Position numbers and translations under genes: made by a program | Part shown: in pieces, positions 1 to 12,378 of the stretch | Layout of the letters: each line of letters starts with the position of its first letter | Numbering within the stretch: the stretch's first letter is position 1 | Assembly: GCA_041391725.1 (NCBI GenBank) | Contig: JAWKNL010000012.1 | Coordinates: 1-64,000 of the forward strand | Direction of reading: 5' to 3' | From: JAGQVA01 sp041391725 | Lineage (GTDB): Bacteria > Bacteroidota > Bacteroidia > J057 | Length of the DNA: 64,000 bases | Notes under the pieces: model-generated | Seen by the model: only the letters and a program-made list of their open reading frames with translations | What the model was told of the DNA's origin: nothing | Database searches by the model: none

Positions 1-184
1 GCGCAACAAAAAAAGGAATGGATGCTGCGTATCCATACAGGATAAACGGGTCAGCGTAAATGCTAAACAGGTCTAAATTTACAGCTCGTCCTTCCGTAAG
101 GGGACACCGGATCAGAATAGCAAGCGCCACCATACTGACCAGCACGACCACTGCCTGGAGAAAAATGATTGAGGTTCTTTTCAT
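1..184 (-). CDS. DUF2975 family membrane protein, C-terminus beyond the window
   Basis: This is the first 61 codons of a protein that runs off the left edge. It starts MKRTSIIFLQ, continues into a long hydrophobic helix, then a short loop with PLTEGR, then IYADPFILYGYAASIPFF. This order (first membrane helix, loop, then a D-P-F-x-x-Y-x-Y-x-A-S-I-P-F-F motif) is typical of DUF2975 proteins, small four-helix membrane proteins of unknown function that are often paired with a small Xre-type regulator. The partner cannot be seen here. Family assignment is by recognised pattern; function is unknown. Confidence 0.7.
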   Translation of the reverse strand, partial: MKRTSIIFLQAVVVLVSMVALAILIRCPLTEGRAVNLDLFSIYADPFILYGYAASIPFFVA

Positions 185-341
185 AACGACATCATGAATT
201 TGAGGTATGATGCAATTATAATAAATATTTATCGAAAAACAATAAATATTTTCCATTTATCAGCAAAAAGACAATAAAAACATTGCCTTAATGGTACGCA
301 AATCCCGGATGTTGACATTTTGGTTTACGCCTCTTTTTCTT

Positions 342-1796
342 CTACTTAAATACCTTTTCGATCATGATAACCTGGGATGAGAGCTGCTCAAATTGCCTTT
401 TACAGGTTTCGCAGCCCTGTAGGATCAATTCGTCGGCCTGGTATATATTGTTCCAATAATCATTGACCCGATAATAATTTCGTTGCCATAAACTGCTTAT
501 TTCAGATTGAATACGATTCAACACCCAGTCTGCCATTTCCTGATGATCCAAAGGTTTTGTGGCGTCATAACTCAGGGTAACCAGCAAATACGCCGATTGA
601 GGGCCTTTAAAATAATAAACGAGGCAGACCGATTGCATGGCATTTTCGTTCTTCACCTGCACAAATGGCATGAGTTGCCCTTCCTGGTTGATGGTAAACA
701 AAGAATCTTTCTTACTGAATATAGTTTGGCTATAGAATTCACCGAAATTTACTTTATCAAACTGAAATGGTGCGGTAAGCACGCCGGTTTTATCGATGAG
801 CCCCCATTTTCCCTGATGCATAATGGGTGCCTGATTTTTGGGAAAAACAAAAGGGAGAGCCAGATCGGCCTGAAAGGGCGGGAAAACAGACTCCGCATTT
901 TCGTTGATATAAGTCCATTGTGAATCATTGATCCTTACCGGAAATAGTTTTGTTTTATTCACCGGGTCACGATAGTGTGATCCGTAGGATTTGGTCATGG
1001 CTAGCTGGGTTAAAACGACTTTGGGAACCGACGGATATCGGGAAATAAAACTACCCAGATTCAGGTCAAAGATTTCCAGAGAATCGCCTTTAACGATAAA
1101 GAGTTTACTGCCAAATTCGAAGAACATACTCTGAAACCCCGACCCACTCAGGCTTATTTTGTTTTTTTCACAGGTCTTAAAATTATAGAACTCTGTAATC
1201 TCTCCATTGGGGTTTTTCGTGATAAAGGAAATCGTGTTTGTAAATTTCTTGTGAAAAAGGCCCATTCTTTCGCCTGTGGCAGAAAATACCAGTGGCCCGG
1301 CAACAATCAGGCAGTTTTTGCCATAAGGGTATGCATCTCTGAAGATGTATCTTCCATCGTCATCTTTGAGAAAAAATCCACCCTCTGCGGTAGGTACATA
1401 CAGATAGTAGTAGAGTGTAGGCTCCGAATACGAGGACTTGGTATTCACTCTGATCTCCACGACATAATCTGTGATAAACCGGGGCGTGTCATAAATTTCA
1501 TAGTCATTGGGCAGGTTGACTTTTATTTTTCCCGCCTTCTTTCCGGCTGACTGATCCCTGAGCCAGATATATGTATTGGCAGATGCGGCTATATCGTATT
1601 CGATGGTATATCTGGCAGAAGGTAGAATATCGTTTTCCTGAGCTATTGCAGGCAGGGGAGAAAGGATGACAAAAGTATAAAACAAGCCCTGTATTATAAC
1701 TCCGGCGATATTTTTGAGGGAAGGAAGGAATCTGAGGAACTGGTACTGCGAACAGAATTGCCGGCAGTTGTCGGAGGTTTTTTGCAAATCGTTCAT
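342..1796 (-). CDS. WG-repeat-containing exported or membrane-anchored protein
   Basis: A 484-residue protein with a hydrophobic segment at about residues 33-52 (GVIIQGLFYTFVILSPLPAIA) followed by QEND, consistent with a signal peptide or anchor. Around residues 325-350 it has a WG (KWG) repeat: GKWGLIDKTGVLTAPFQFDKV. WG repeats are short beta-rich units common in Bacteroidota surface proteins. Most of the rest is unrecognised. The last 60 residues have a cluster of cysteines (LQGCETCKRQ) and are predicted helical. The start could lie a few codons away because no clear ribosome-binding site is visible. It may share a transcript with the small exported protein upstream on the same strand. Function unknown. 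Confidence 0.7.
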   Translation of the reverse strand: MNDLQKTSDNCRQFCSQYQFLRFLPSLKNIAGVIIQGLFYTFVILSPLPAIAQENDILPSARYTIEYDIAASANTYIWLRDQSAGKKAGKIKVNLPNDYEIYDTPRFITDYVVEIRVNTKSSYSEPTLYYYLYVPTAEGGFFLKDDDGRYIFRDAYPYGKNCLIVAGPLVFSATGERMGLFHKKFTNTISFITKNPNGEITEFYNFKTCEKNKISLSGSGFQSMFFEFGSKLFIVKGDSLEIFDLNLGSFISRYPSVPKVVLTQLAMTKSYGSHYRDPVNKTKLFPVRINDSQWTYINENAESVFPPFQADLALPFVFPKNQAPIMHQGKWGLIDKTGVLTAPFQFDKVNFGEFYSQTIFSKKDSLFTINQEGQLMPFVQVKNENAMQSVCLVYYFKGPQSAYLLVTLSYDATKPLDHQEMADWVLNRIQSEISSLWQRNYYRVNDYWNNIYQADELILQGCETCKRQFEQLSSQVIMIEKVFK

Positions 1797-1829
1797 AGAC
1801 TTGTAAGCGTGAAGTGATAACCCGTTTTT

Positions 1830-2183
1830 CTATTCCTCTATTTTGCACAATCTGTAAAAAGTAAACCCTTTGCGGGATTTGGCTACTTGCCCGCTTTCTA
1901 AAATGGTCCAGACGTTGTGGAACTTCTCATTGGCGTTATTTTGCTCCAGGATTATTCTTTTACCCTTCATTGACCAGGTACCTTTCGCAACAATTTTCTT
2001 TTCAGGCACCGAAAAGTCCTGGAAATAAAACGTGTTGTCCGGGTTAATGGTCAACTGTATCTGAGATGGGTCTGATTCGGAAACGCCATAGGTTCCCGTA
2101 AATTCATGCGCATAAGGGTTTGTAAATGAAGACAATACAAAAATTGTCATCAGGGCTGTCAGAAGTTGAATTGCTTTTGTCAT
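1830..2183 (-). CDS. Small exported protein, lipocalin-like fold possible
   Basis: A 117-residue protein with an N-terminal signal peptide (LLTALMTIFVLSSFTNPYA). The mature part reads as a series of short beta strands: GTYGVSES, QIQLTINPDNTFYFQDF, VAKGTWSMKGKRIILEQNN. This strand order with a G-x-W-S-x-K-G-K-R motif resembles the small lipocalin-like META/DUF-type exported proteins of Bacteroidota that report on a 'baseline plus increment' structure, but I cannot name a family with confidence. It lies 33 bp upstream of the WG-repeat gene on the same strand, so the two may be co-transcribed. Confidence 0.6.
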   Translation of the reverse strand: MTKAIQLLTALMTIFVLSSFTNPYAHEFTGTYGVSESDPSQIQLTINPDNTFYFQDFSVPEKKIVAKGTWSMKGKRIILEQNNANEKFHNVWTILESGQVAKSRKGFTFYRLCKIEE

Positions 2184-2526
2184 ATTGTATTTGAGTTAAT
2201 TTGTTGCCTGCCTTTCGCCCACTTATTACCCGCCTCATCAATCCTGCGCAAACAAAACCGGGCCGCTATAAGTTGGTATTCAGGTTAAAAGCTTGAGATG
2301 AAAATGTGATTGGGTATGAAGATGGGTTTATATCGGTTATACTTGCCGGTAATATGATTCCTGATTATATACACATTAAGTCATTGATTTTCAATTATTT
2401 GAAATATGTTTCCTGAGAAAGCTTTGCACCTGTATATCAATAGTATATTGACAGCGGGCGTTTTTAATTCCTATTTTGAGAACTGCATGAAGTTACGATA
2501 CAACTAGAAAAAGAACCTACTACTCG
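2184..2526. other. Intergenic control region upstream of the glucan operon
   Basis: This 343-bp AT-rich stretch separates a leftward gene from the rightward eight-gene glucan operon, so it should hold both promoters. No protein-coding frame is convincing. TTGACA at about 2447, followed by TATTTTGAG near 2473, is a loose resemblance to Bacteroidota promoters, but the match to TAnnTTTG is one base short. I could not find a convincing dyad for the operon's regulator. The region simply contains no gene that I can support. Confidence 0.4.
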
Positions 2527-5664
<3,138 letters not shown>

Positions 5665-5684
5665 TACATTCAATATACCGACCA

Positions 5685-8084
5685 ATGACAACGAAGACTT
5701 TCAACAACCTCATCGGGATAGGAATTTTTGTCGTCCTGGCTTTTAGCTCTGGTTGCGAACGCACACTGGATGAACTGAAACCTGCGTCCTTCCCAGCCGA
5801 TGGAAATGTGTTTCTGGACGGTTTCAGTGCAGGACTGGAATATGCCGCCTTTGGTGGCAGCGATGTGACGGCTTTTCAGGTAGTGGATGAGGGCGCCTAT
5901 ACAGGCACTTCCGTGATGCGATTTGCTGTCCCTGATTTTGACGACCCCAAAGGCGCGTATGCCGGCGGCGCATTTTTTGTTCCCGGCGGACGTGATCTCT
6001 CCGGGTTTAATGTGCTGACTTTCTGGGCAAAAGCCTCAAAAGCAGCTAATATTGATGTGCTGGGTTTTGGAAATGATCTGGGCGCAAACCGCTATATCGC
6101 GACCATTACCAATACCCCTGTCAATACCAACTGGCGGAAGTATTTTATTCCCATCCCGGACCCTTCACAGCTTAAGCAGGAAGGTGGGATGTTTTTTTAC
6201 TCAGAAGGCCCCGAAGATGGCCGTGGTTATACTTTCTGGATTGATGAAGTGCGGTTTGAAAAGCTGGGTACGATTGCACACGGAGAGGCAGGTATATTTG
6301 ACGGACAGGACATTACAGTTACCACTGAGACGGGGGCTGTTTATACCGCCAATGGTTTTGCTGTGTTTAATCTCCCGGCTGGTGTAAACCAGCGCGTGGA
6401 AGCCGCTCCGGCCTATTTTACCTATACATCCTCCAATCCTCAGGTAGCCAGTGTAAGCCCTACCGGCACGGTCACAGTCCTCGACGCAGGCGAGGCCATT
6501 ATTACCGCCCGGCTGGGTGATCTTGATGCCGTGGGTTCTATAAAAATTATCTCCACCGGTGAAGCGGTATTGCCCGCATCTCCCGCTCCTGTGCCTACGG
6601 TTCCTGCGTCAGATGTGATTTCCATCTACAGCAATGCGTACAACAATGTTCCCATCGATTTTCTGAATGGTTACTGGCAGTTTTCTACTACCCAGAGCGA
6701 GGAAATACAGGTGCAGGGTGACGATGTCGTGCGTTACAGCCAGCTCAACTTCGTCGGAATTCAGTTTACTGCGCCTACGATTAATGTGAGCAGCATGACC
6801 CATTTCCATATTGATATATGGACGCCCGACCCGACTTCTCCTCCCGCCACCTTTAAGGTATTGCTTGTCGATATAGGTGCTGATGGCGACTTTGGCGGCA
6901 GCGACAACTCTTCTCACGAGATTACCTTCACCAGCCCTACACTTCAAAGCGAAACCTGGGTTAGCCTTGATCTCCCGCTGAGTAGTTTTGCTGGCCTTAC
7001 CGGGCGCCAGCATCTGGCCCAGATCGTACTCTCCGGGGACCTGCCCAACGTGTTTGCTGACAATATCTATTTCTATGACGACGGCCAGGGCGGCGGCGGC
7101 GGCAGTACACCTACAGTAGCTGCACCAAATCCGCCTACCAGAACTGCCTCCGATGTCATTTCCGTATTCAGTGATGCTTACACCAATGTTGCCGGTACCG
7201 ATTTTTTCCCGGACTGGGGACAGCAAACCGTCGTGAGCCAGGTAAACATTGCCGGTAACAACACCCTCCTTTATAGCGGACTCAACTATCAGGGCGTACA
7301 ACTAGGAAGTGCACAGGATATATCGGGAATGGAAAATCTGCACCTCGACCTCTGGACAGCCAACTCCACCCAACTGAATGTATATCTGATCAGCCCCGGC
7401 CCACAGGAAACTGCCTATGCCCTTACCGTACCGACAACCGGCTGGTCGGGGGTAGATATACCTTTGTCTGCATTTGCAGGCGTGGATCTGGCAGATGTTA
7501 TTCAACTCAAATTTGACGGCAACGGCACGATCTATCTCGACAACCTATACTTCTATCGCGGCAGTGGCGGCGGTGGTGGCGGAAATATACCTACCGTAGC
7601 TGCACCTACTCCGACACACCCGGCAGCAGATGTAATTTCGCTTTTCAGCGAAGCTTATACCAATGTTTCGGTGGATACCTGGCGCACAGACTGGTCGGCT
7701 GCCACCCTTACCGACATCACTGTAGCAGGAAATGCAACCAAGCAATATACCAGCCTTGACTTTGTAGGCATTGAAACCGTCGCCAGCCAGATAGATGCTA
7801 CCGGAATGACCCATTTCCACATTGACGTATGGACTCCCAATGCCACATTTTTTGCAGTTAAGCTGGTGGACTTTGGGGCGAATGCGGCTTTTGGTGGCGG
7901 AGATGATGTAGAACATCAGATCGACTACGATACACCCGCACAAGGCCAGTGGATCAGCTATGATATCCCGTTGACTGATTTTGTCAACCTGACTACCCGT
8001 GCGCACATGGCGCAGTATATTCTGGTGGGAAAACCCACAGGTAATAGTACGATTTTCGTGGATAATGTCTATTTCCATAAATAA
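5685..8084 (+). CDS. Surface lipoprotein with Big2-like domain and three repeated glycan-binding-type modules
   Basis: A 799-residue lipoprotein (lipobox ending at C24, FSSGCERT). Residues about 35-195 form a beta-sandwich resembling carbohydrate-binding modules (FYSEGPEDGRGYTFWIDEVRFEKLG). Residues about 215-290 look like a bacterial Ig-like Big2 domain (YTSSNPQVASVSPTGTVTV). Three homologous modules follow, each beginning ASDVIS or AADVIS followed by SxAYxNV, and each ending in DNxYFY or DNVYFHK, at about 305-470, 485-630 and 645-799. They are joined by poly-glycine linkers (GGGGGS, GGGGGGN). It lies between a surface glycosidase and a GH16, so a surface glucan-binding role in place of SusD/SGBP is likely. 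Binding specificity is inference. Confidence 0.75.
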   Translation: MTTKTFNNLIGIGIFVVLAFSSGCERTLDELKPASFPADGNVFLDGFSAGLEYAAFGGSDVTAFQVVDEGAYTGTSVMRFAVPDFDDPKGAYAGGAFFVPGGRDLSGFNVLTFWAKASKAANIDVLGFGNDLGANRYIATITNTPVNTNWRKYFIPIPDPSQLKQEGGMFFYSEGPEDGRGYTFWIDEVRFEKLGTIAHGEAGIFDGQDITVTTETGAVYTANGFAVFNLPAGVNQRVEAAPAYFTYTSSNPQVASVSPTGTVTVLDAGEAIITARLGDLDAVGSIKIISTGEAVLPASPAPVPTVPASDVISIYSNAYNNVPIDFLNGYWQFSTTQSEEIQVQGDDVVRYSQLNFVGIQFTAPTINVSSMTHFHIDIWTPDPTSPPATFKVLLVDIGADGDFGGSDNSSHEITFTSPTLQSETWVSLDLPLSSFAGLTGRQHLAQIVLSGDLPNVFADNIYFYDDGQGGGGGSTPTVAAPNPPTRTASDVISVFSDAYTNVAGTDFFPDWGQQTVVSQVNIAGNNTLLYSGLNYQGVQLGSAQDISGMENLHLDLWTANSTQLNVYLISPGPQETAYALTVPTTGWSGVDIPLSAFAGVDLADVIQLKFDGNGTIYLDNLYFYRGSGGGGGGNIPTVAAPTPTHPAADVISLFSEAYTNVSVDTWRTDWSAATLTDITVAGNATKQYTSLDFVGIETVASQIDATGMTHFHIDVWTPNATFFAVKLVDFGANAAFGGGDDVEHQIDYDTPAQGQWISYDIPLTDFVNLTTRAHMAQYILVGKPTGNSTIFVDNVYFHK

Positions 8085-8096
8085 ACCCAATCACAC

Positions 8097-8930
8097 ATGA
8101 CATCTCAATTCAGCAATCCCATATTCCGCCTGATTTTGCTGGTAAGTATATCGCTGCTTACATTCGGCAGTTGTAAAGTGGTTGAAACCCAGCAGCTTGA
8201 AGCCCGCAACTGGACACTGACCTGGAGCGACGAGTTTGATGGCACCGCAGGGCAGGCGCCCAAAGGAGAAAACTGGGCTTTCGATATCGGTACCGGCGAA
8301 AATGGCTGGGGTAATGGCGAATTTCAGTTCTACACCGACCGTGCCGAGAATGTGTCTCTCGACGGGGAAGGCCATCTGGTAATGACTGCCCGCAGGGAAA
8401 CCTTCGGCGGGGCAAACTTTACCTCCGCGCGTATCACCACCAAAGGACTTTTTTCGCAGGCCTATGGCCGTTTTGAAGCCAGCATCAAAACCCCCTACGG
8501 GCCGGGAGTCTGGCCTGCTTTCTGGATGCTGGGGACAAACATCGACGATGTGAGCTGGCCACAATGCGGAGAGATTGACATCATGGAGCTCCGCGGACAA
8601 CAGCCCAATATCGTGCACGGCACGCTGCATGGTCCCGGATATTCGGCAGGTGGATCTGTCTCAGGCAGCTATTCCCTCCCAAATGATCGCTTTGACAATG
8701 ATTTTCACCTCTATGCCGTCGAGTGGTATGAAGACCGCATTGACTTTTTTGTAGATGAATTTCTTTACCAGCGTATCACTCCGGAGGATGTTTCGGGCGA
8801 ATGGGTATATAATCAGCCCTTCTTTCTGATCATGAATGTCGCCGTCGGCGGCAATTTTGTGGGCTTCCCTACCAGTCAGACACCTTTCCCGCAGACAATG
8901 GTTGTTGATTTTGTGAGGGTATATCAATAG
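8097..8930 (+). CDS. GH16 endo-beta-1,3(-1,4)-glucanase lipoprotein (laminarinase type)
   Basis: A 277-residue lipoprotein with lipobox LLTFGSC (C26). The mature protein is a single GH16 jelly-roll domain: WSDEFDG at the start, the catalytic motif E159-I-D-I-M-E164 (nucleophile and acid/base) in CGEIDIMELRG, then HGTLHGPGYSAGG and the usual ending VDFVRVYQ. The extra residue in the E-x-D-x-x-E form is typical of laminarinases and lichenases rather than kappa-carrageenases with different loops. No extra binding module is present; that job would fall to the upstream lipoprotein, 12 bp away. Expected to cut beta-1,3-glucan at the cell surface. Confidence 0.93.
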   Translation: MTSQFSNPIFRLILLVSISLLTFGSCKVVETQQLEARNWTLTWSDEFDGTAGQAPKGENWAFDIGTGENGWGNGEFQFYTDRAENVSLDGEGHLVMTARRETFGGANFTSARITTKGLFSQAYGRFEASIKTPYGPGVWPAFWMLGTNIDDVSWPQCGEIDIMELRGQQPNIVHGTLHGPGYSAGGSVSGSYSLPNDRFDNDFHLYAVEWYEDRIDFFVDEFLYQRITPEDVSGEWVYNQPFFLIMNVAVGGNFVGFPTSQTPFPQTMVVDFVRVYQ

Positions 8931-8963
8931 ATTCAACGGTCAAAACAATTTATATTTTAACCC

Positions 8964-11900
8964 ATGCCGGAACTTCGTCTGGTTACTTTGGATGGAGAGA
9001 AATTCTTCCAGATCGAAAACAGCGATCAACTGCGTCCTTTTTTCATGAGCATCGTCAGTGAGTCTGACCATTGGATGTTTATCGCCAGCAATGGAGGGGT
9101 AAGTGCGGGCCGCAAAAATGCAGATTATGCGCTTTTCCCCTATTATACCGATGACAAGATTACAGAGTTTGCCGAAATTACCGGAAGCAAGTCGATCTTC
9201 AGGGTAATTAAAAATGGCAAAACGCACCTCTGGGAGCCATTTTCTATCCGCGGAGAAGGACGTTTTCAGGTGGGTCGTAATTTGTATAAGCATGAGTATG
9301 GGCACAAAATTATCTTCGAGGAGGTAAATCACGATCTGGGACTCAGCTTTCGTTACAGTTGGAATTCTTCAGATGTCTTCGGCTTTGTGCGTCAGACTTC
9401 TCTGTTCAATCAGAGCGGGGAGGATATGGAAATTCAGATTCTGGATGGCCTGCAGAATATTGTCCCGGCCAGCATCAGCAGTGATCTGCAAAACTTTTAC
9501 AGCAACCTCGTGGACGCTTATAAGCGCAGTGAGCTAGATACTTCCTCCGGTCTGGGAATTTTTGCGCTCAGTGCTATTCTTTCAGATAAAGCCGAACCCA
9601 GCGAGGCTCTGAAGGCCAATGTCGTATGGTCTCTGGGGCTGGAAAAACCGAAATACCTGCTTTCCTCCCGGCAACTGGCCGCTTTCCGCAGTACAGGCCA
9701 GATAGAGACGGAAACTGATGTCAAGGGAGAAAAAGGTGCATACTTTGTACAGAAAGACCTCAGCCTGGCGGCAGGCGCAAGCCAGCAATGGCTTATGGTG
9801 GCCAACGTTAACCAAAACCACGCAGCAGCGGTAGAACTCATTCACCGAATCACCCGTGAAGCTGGTCTGGCGCAGTCGGTACTGGCCGATATAAACCAGG
9901 GTACACGGCGACTGGTGGCGCTCAACGCAGGTGCGGACGGCCTTCAGTGTACCGCCGACGAGCTACATGATGCCCGGCACTTCAGCAATGTTTTGTTTAA
10001 CATCATGCGGGGAGGGATTTTTGACCAGAATTACCAAATAGAGCGGTGGGATTTTCTGGGGTATCTGGAGAAAGCTAACCGGGAAGTATGTGCTTCACAT
10101 GCAGATTTTTTGGGGCAATTGCCGGAACGATTTACGGTGCAGGAACTTCGGGGAAGACTTACTCGTGCAGATGATCCGCACCTCTTGCGGCTCTGTGCAG
10201 AGTACCTGCCGCTCAAATTCAGCCGCAGACATGGCGACCCCAGCCGCCCCTGGAACCGGTTCTCCATCAATACCCGCAAAGAGGACGGCTCCAAAATCCT
10301 CGATTATGAAGGCAACTGGCGCGATATTTTTCAGAACTGGGAAGCACTTGTACACGCATACCCCGACTTTATCGAGGGCATGATCGCGAAGTTTCTCAAC
10401 GCTTCGACCTTCGACGGCTACAACCCCTACCGCGTCACCAAAGATGGATTCGACTGGGAAATCATTGAACCAGACGACCCGTGGTCATTTATCGGTTATT
10501 GGGGAGACCATCAGACGATCTACCTGCTGAAGTTTCTGGAATTCCTCGAAAAACATGCGCCTGGCCGCTTGTCCGAATATTTCCATCAGTCTATATTCGC
10601 TTATGCCAATGTCCCCTATCGGATCAAACCTTACGCCGACATCGTGCGCAATCCCAAAGATACGATAGATTTTGACCATGAAGCAGATAGCTCGATCCGA
10701 AAGCGGCGCGACACACTGGGCGCCGACGGTGCGTTGCTTACCAACCAGGCTGGTACTGTTCATACTGTGAGTTTCCTCGAAAAGATTCTGGCAACGGTGC
10801 TGGCCAAACTGTCCAACTTTATTCCCGAAGGCGGTATCTGGATGAACACCCAGCGCCCCGAATGGAATGATGCCAATAATGCGCTGGTAGGCAATGGGGT
10901 TTCTATGGTAACGCTGTGTTATCTGAGAAGATTTCTCCATTTCTTTGAGCAGGTGCTGGATCAGTCGCCTTCCGGTAAATTTCAGATCTCGGCTGAACTG
11001 GCCAACTTTTACGAACACATTCGCGACACTTTCGTGCAGTACGAGCAACTGCTTTCAGGCCCGATCAGTGACAATGACCGGAAAACCATTATGGATACTC
11101 TGGGCCAGGCAGGGAGCGATTACCGGTGGCAGATATACGCCCAGTCTTTTTCAGGCCAGACCCGGGTTGTTGAGCGCGATGATCTTCTAAAATGCTTCAG
11201 AATCACCCTCGCATTCCTCGACCATACCATCGCGGCCAACCGCCGGGAAGACAACCTTTACCACGCCTACAATCTGATGACGATCCACGAAAACGGTGTA
11301 TCGATCGATTATCTGAGCGAGATGCTGGAAGGTCAGGTAGCTGTGCTTAGCAGCGGCTTTCTGTCTCCCGACGAGGCACTGGCAGTTCTGGATGCGATGA
11401 AAACCAGCAGGTTGTTTCGCCCCGACCAATACAGCTATCTGCTTTATCCCAATAAAGAGCTGCCGGGTTTTCTGGCAAAAAACAACATTCCGGAGCAAGC
11501 CATCGCGGCCTCTCAACTTCTCCGCCGGATGGTGGAAGACGGGGATAAAACCCTGGTTGAAAAGGATATTGCGGGTGGTTACCACTTCAATGGAACTTTT
11601 AAGAATGCAGGCGATCTGGATTCTGCCCTGAAATCCCTTGAAAATACCGCTTATGCCGGGCTTGCCAGCCAGGAGCGTTTGCAAATCCTCGGTATATTCG
11701 AGCAGGTTTTTCACCACAAAGCCTTTACCGGAAGGTCGGGCACATTTTACGGATACGAAGGACTGGGTTCGATCTACTGGCATATGGTATCCAAGCTGTT
11801 GCTGGCAGTCAACGAGTGTTGTCAGCACGCTATGGGAGCGGAAACTGCTGTGATCAGTCGTCTGCTAGAGCATTACTACGAAATTCAGGCCGGTATCGGC

Positions 11901-12371
11901 TTGCATAAGTCTCCCGCGTTATATGGCGCCTTCCCCACCGATCCCTATTCCCATACGCCCGCTGGCAAGGGCGCGCAGCAACCCGGTATGACGGGACAGG
12001 TGAAGGAGGATATTCTGAGCAGATTTTCGGAGCTGGGAGTGAATGTGGCACAAGGCCAATTGCATTTTCAACCCACTATGCTGCGCCGGCAAGAGTTTTT
12101 AACAGAATCCCGGACCTTCCACTTCGTAGATATCGGGGACATTGAGCAGCAAATAACACTTCCTGCCGGGAGCCTGGCTTTTACCTGCTGCCAGGTACCC
12201 GTGGTTTACCAACTGGCAGATACTGTCGGGCTTACCGTGTATTTACGTGATCAGCGGCAAATTCAAAGTAAAGCACCTGTGCTTGATGCAAATACCAGTC
12301 AGTCGCTTTTTCACCGGAGCGGAGAGATTCTCAGGATTGAGGTAAATGTGCCGGTTCAAAGCCTCAGGTAA
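8964..12371 (+). CDS. Large beta-1,3-glucan phosphorylase-like enzyme (GH149/GH161/GH94-related)
   Basis: A 1135-residue protein without a signal peptide, so cytoplasmic. The N-terminal 290 residues are a beta-sandwich (SNGGVSAGRKNADYALFPYY, YKHEYGHKIIFEEVNHDLGL) of the type that caps GH94-like phosphorylases; the rest is an alpha/alpha barrel with motifs GYWGDHQTIYLLKFLE, GGIWMNTQRPEWNDANNALVG and GRSGTFYGYEGLGSIYWHM. Length above 1100 residues fits GH149 or GH161 beta-1,3-oligoglucan phosphorylases better than GH94 cellobiose phosphorylases. The aspartate in the GDHQ motif and that in EWNDANN are candidate acids, but I cannot fix which. It would turn imported laminari-oligosaccharides into glucose-1-phosphate. 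Followed after 7 bp by the GH17 lipoprotein. Confidence 0.75.
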   Translation: MPELRLVTLDGEKFFQIENSDQLRPFFMSIVSESDHWMFIASNGGVSAGRKNADYALFPYYTDDKITEFAEITGSKSIFRVIKNGKTHLWEPFSIRGEGRFQVGRNLYKHEYGHKIIFEEVNHDLGLSFRYSWNSSDVFGFVRQTSLFNQSGEDMEIQILDGLQNIVPASISSDLQNFYSNLVDAYKRSELDTSSGLGIFALSAILSDKAEPSEALKANVVWSLGLEKPKYLLSSRQLAAFRSTGQIETETDVKGEKGAYFVQKDLSLAAGASQQWLMVANVNQNHAAAVELIHRITREAGLAQSVLADINQGTRRLVALNAGADGLQCTADELHDARHFSNVLFNIMRGGIFDQNYQIERWDFLGYLEKANREVCASHADFLGQLPERFTVQELRGRLTRADDPHLLRLCAEYLPLKFSRRHGDPSRPWNRFSINTRKEDGSKILDYEGNWRDIFQNWEALVHAYPDFIEGMIAKFLNASTFDGYNPYRVTKDGFDWEIIEPDDPWSFIGYWGDHQTIYLLKFLEFLEKHAPGRLSEYFHQSIFAYANVPYRIKPYADIVRNPKDTIDFDHEADSSIRKRRDTLGADGALLTNQAGTVHTVSFLEKILATVLAKLSNFIPEGGIWMNTQRPEWNDANNALVGNGVSMVTLCYLRRFLHFFEQVLDQSPSGKFQISAELANFYEHIRDTFVQYEQLLSGPISDNDRKTIMDTLGQAGSDYRWQIYAQSFSGQTRVVERDDLLKCFRITLAFLDHTIAANRREDNLYHAYNLMTIHENGVSIDYLSEMLEGQVAVLSSGFLSPDEALAVLDAMKTSRLFRPDQYSYLLYPNKELPGFLAKNNIPEQAIAASQLLRRMVEDGDKTLVEKDIAGGYHFNGTFKNAGDLDSALKSLENTAYAGLASQERLQILGIFEQVFHHKAFTGRSGTFYGYEGLGSIYWHMVSKLLLAVNECCQHAMGAETAVISRLLEHYYEIQAGIGLHKSPALYGAFPTDPYSHTPAGKGAQQPGMTGQVKEDILSRFSELGVNVAQGQLHFQPTMLRRQEFLTESRTFHFVDIGDIEQQITLPAGSLAFTCCQVPVVYQLADTVGLTVYLRDQRQIQSKAPVLDANTSQSLFHRSGEILRIEVNVPVQSLR

Positions 12372-12378
12372 ATTTACG

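Noticed and set aside
2340..2526. Canonical Bacteroidota promoter (TTTG / TAnnTTTG) before the glucan operon
   Set aside because: Only partial matches (TATTTTGAG) are present; not strong enough to place a start of transcription.
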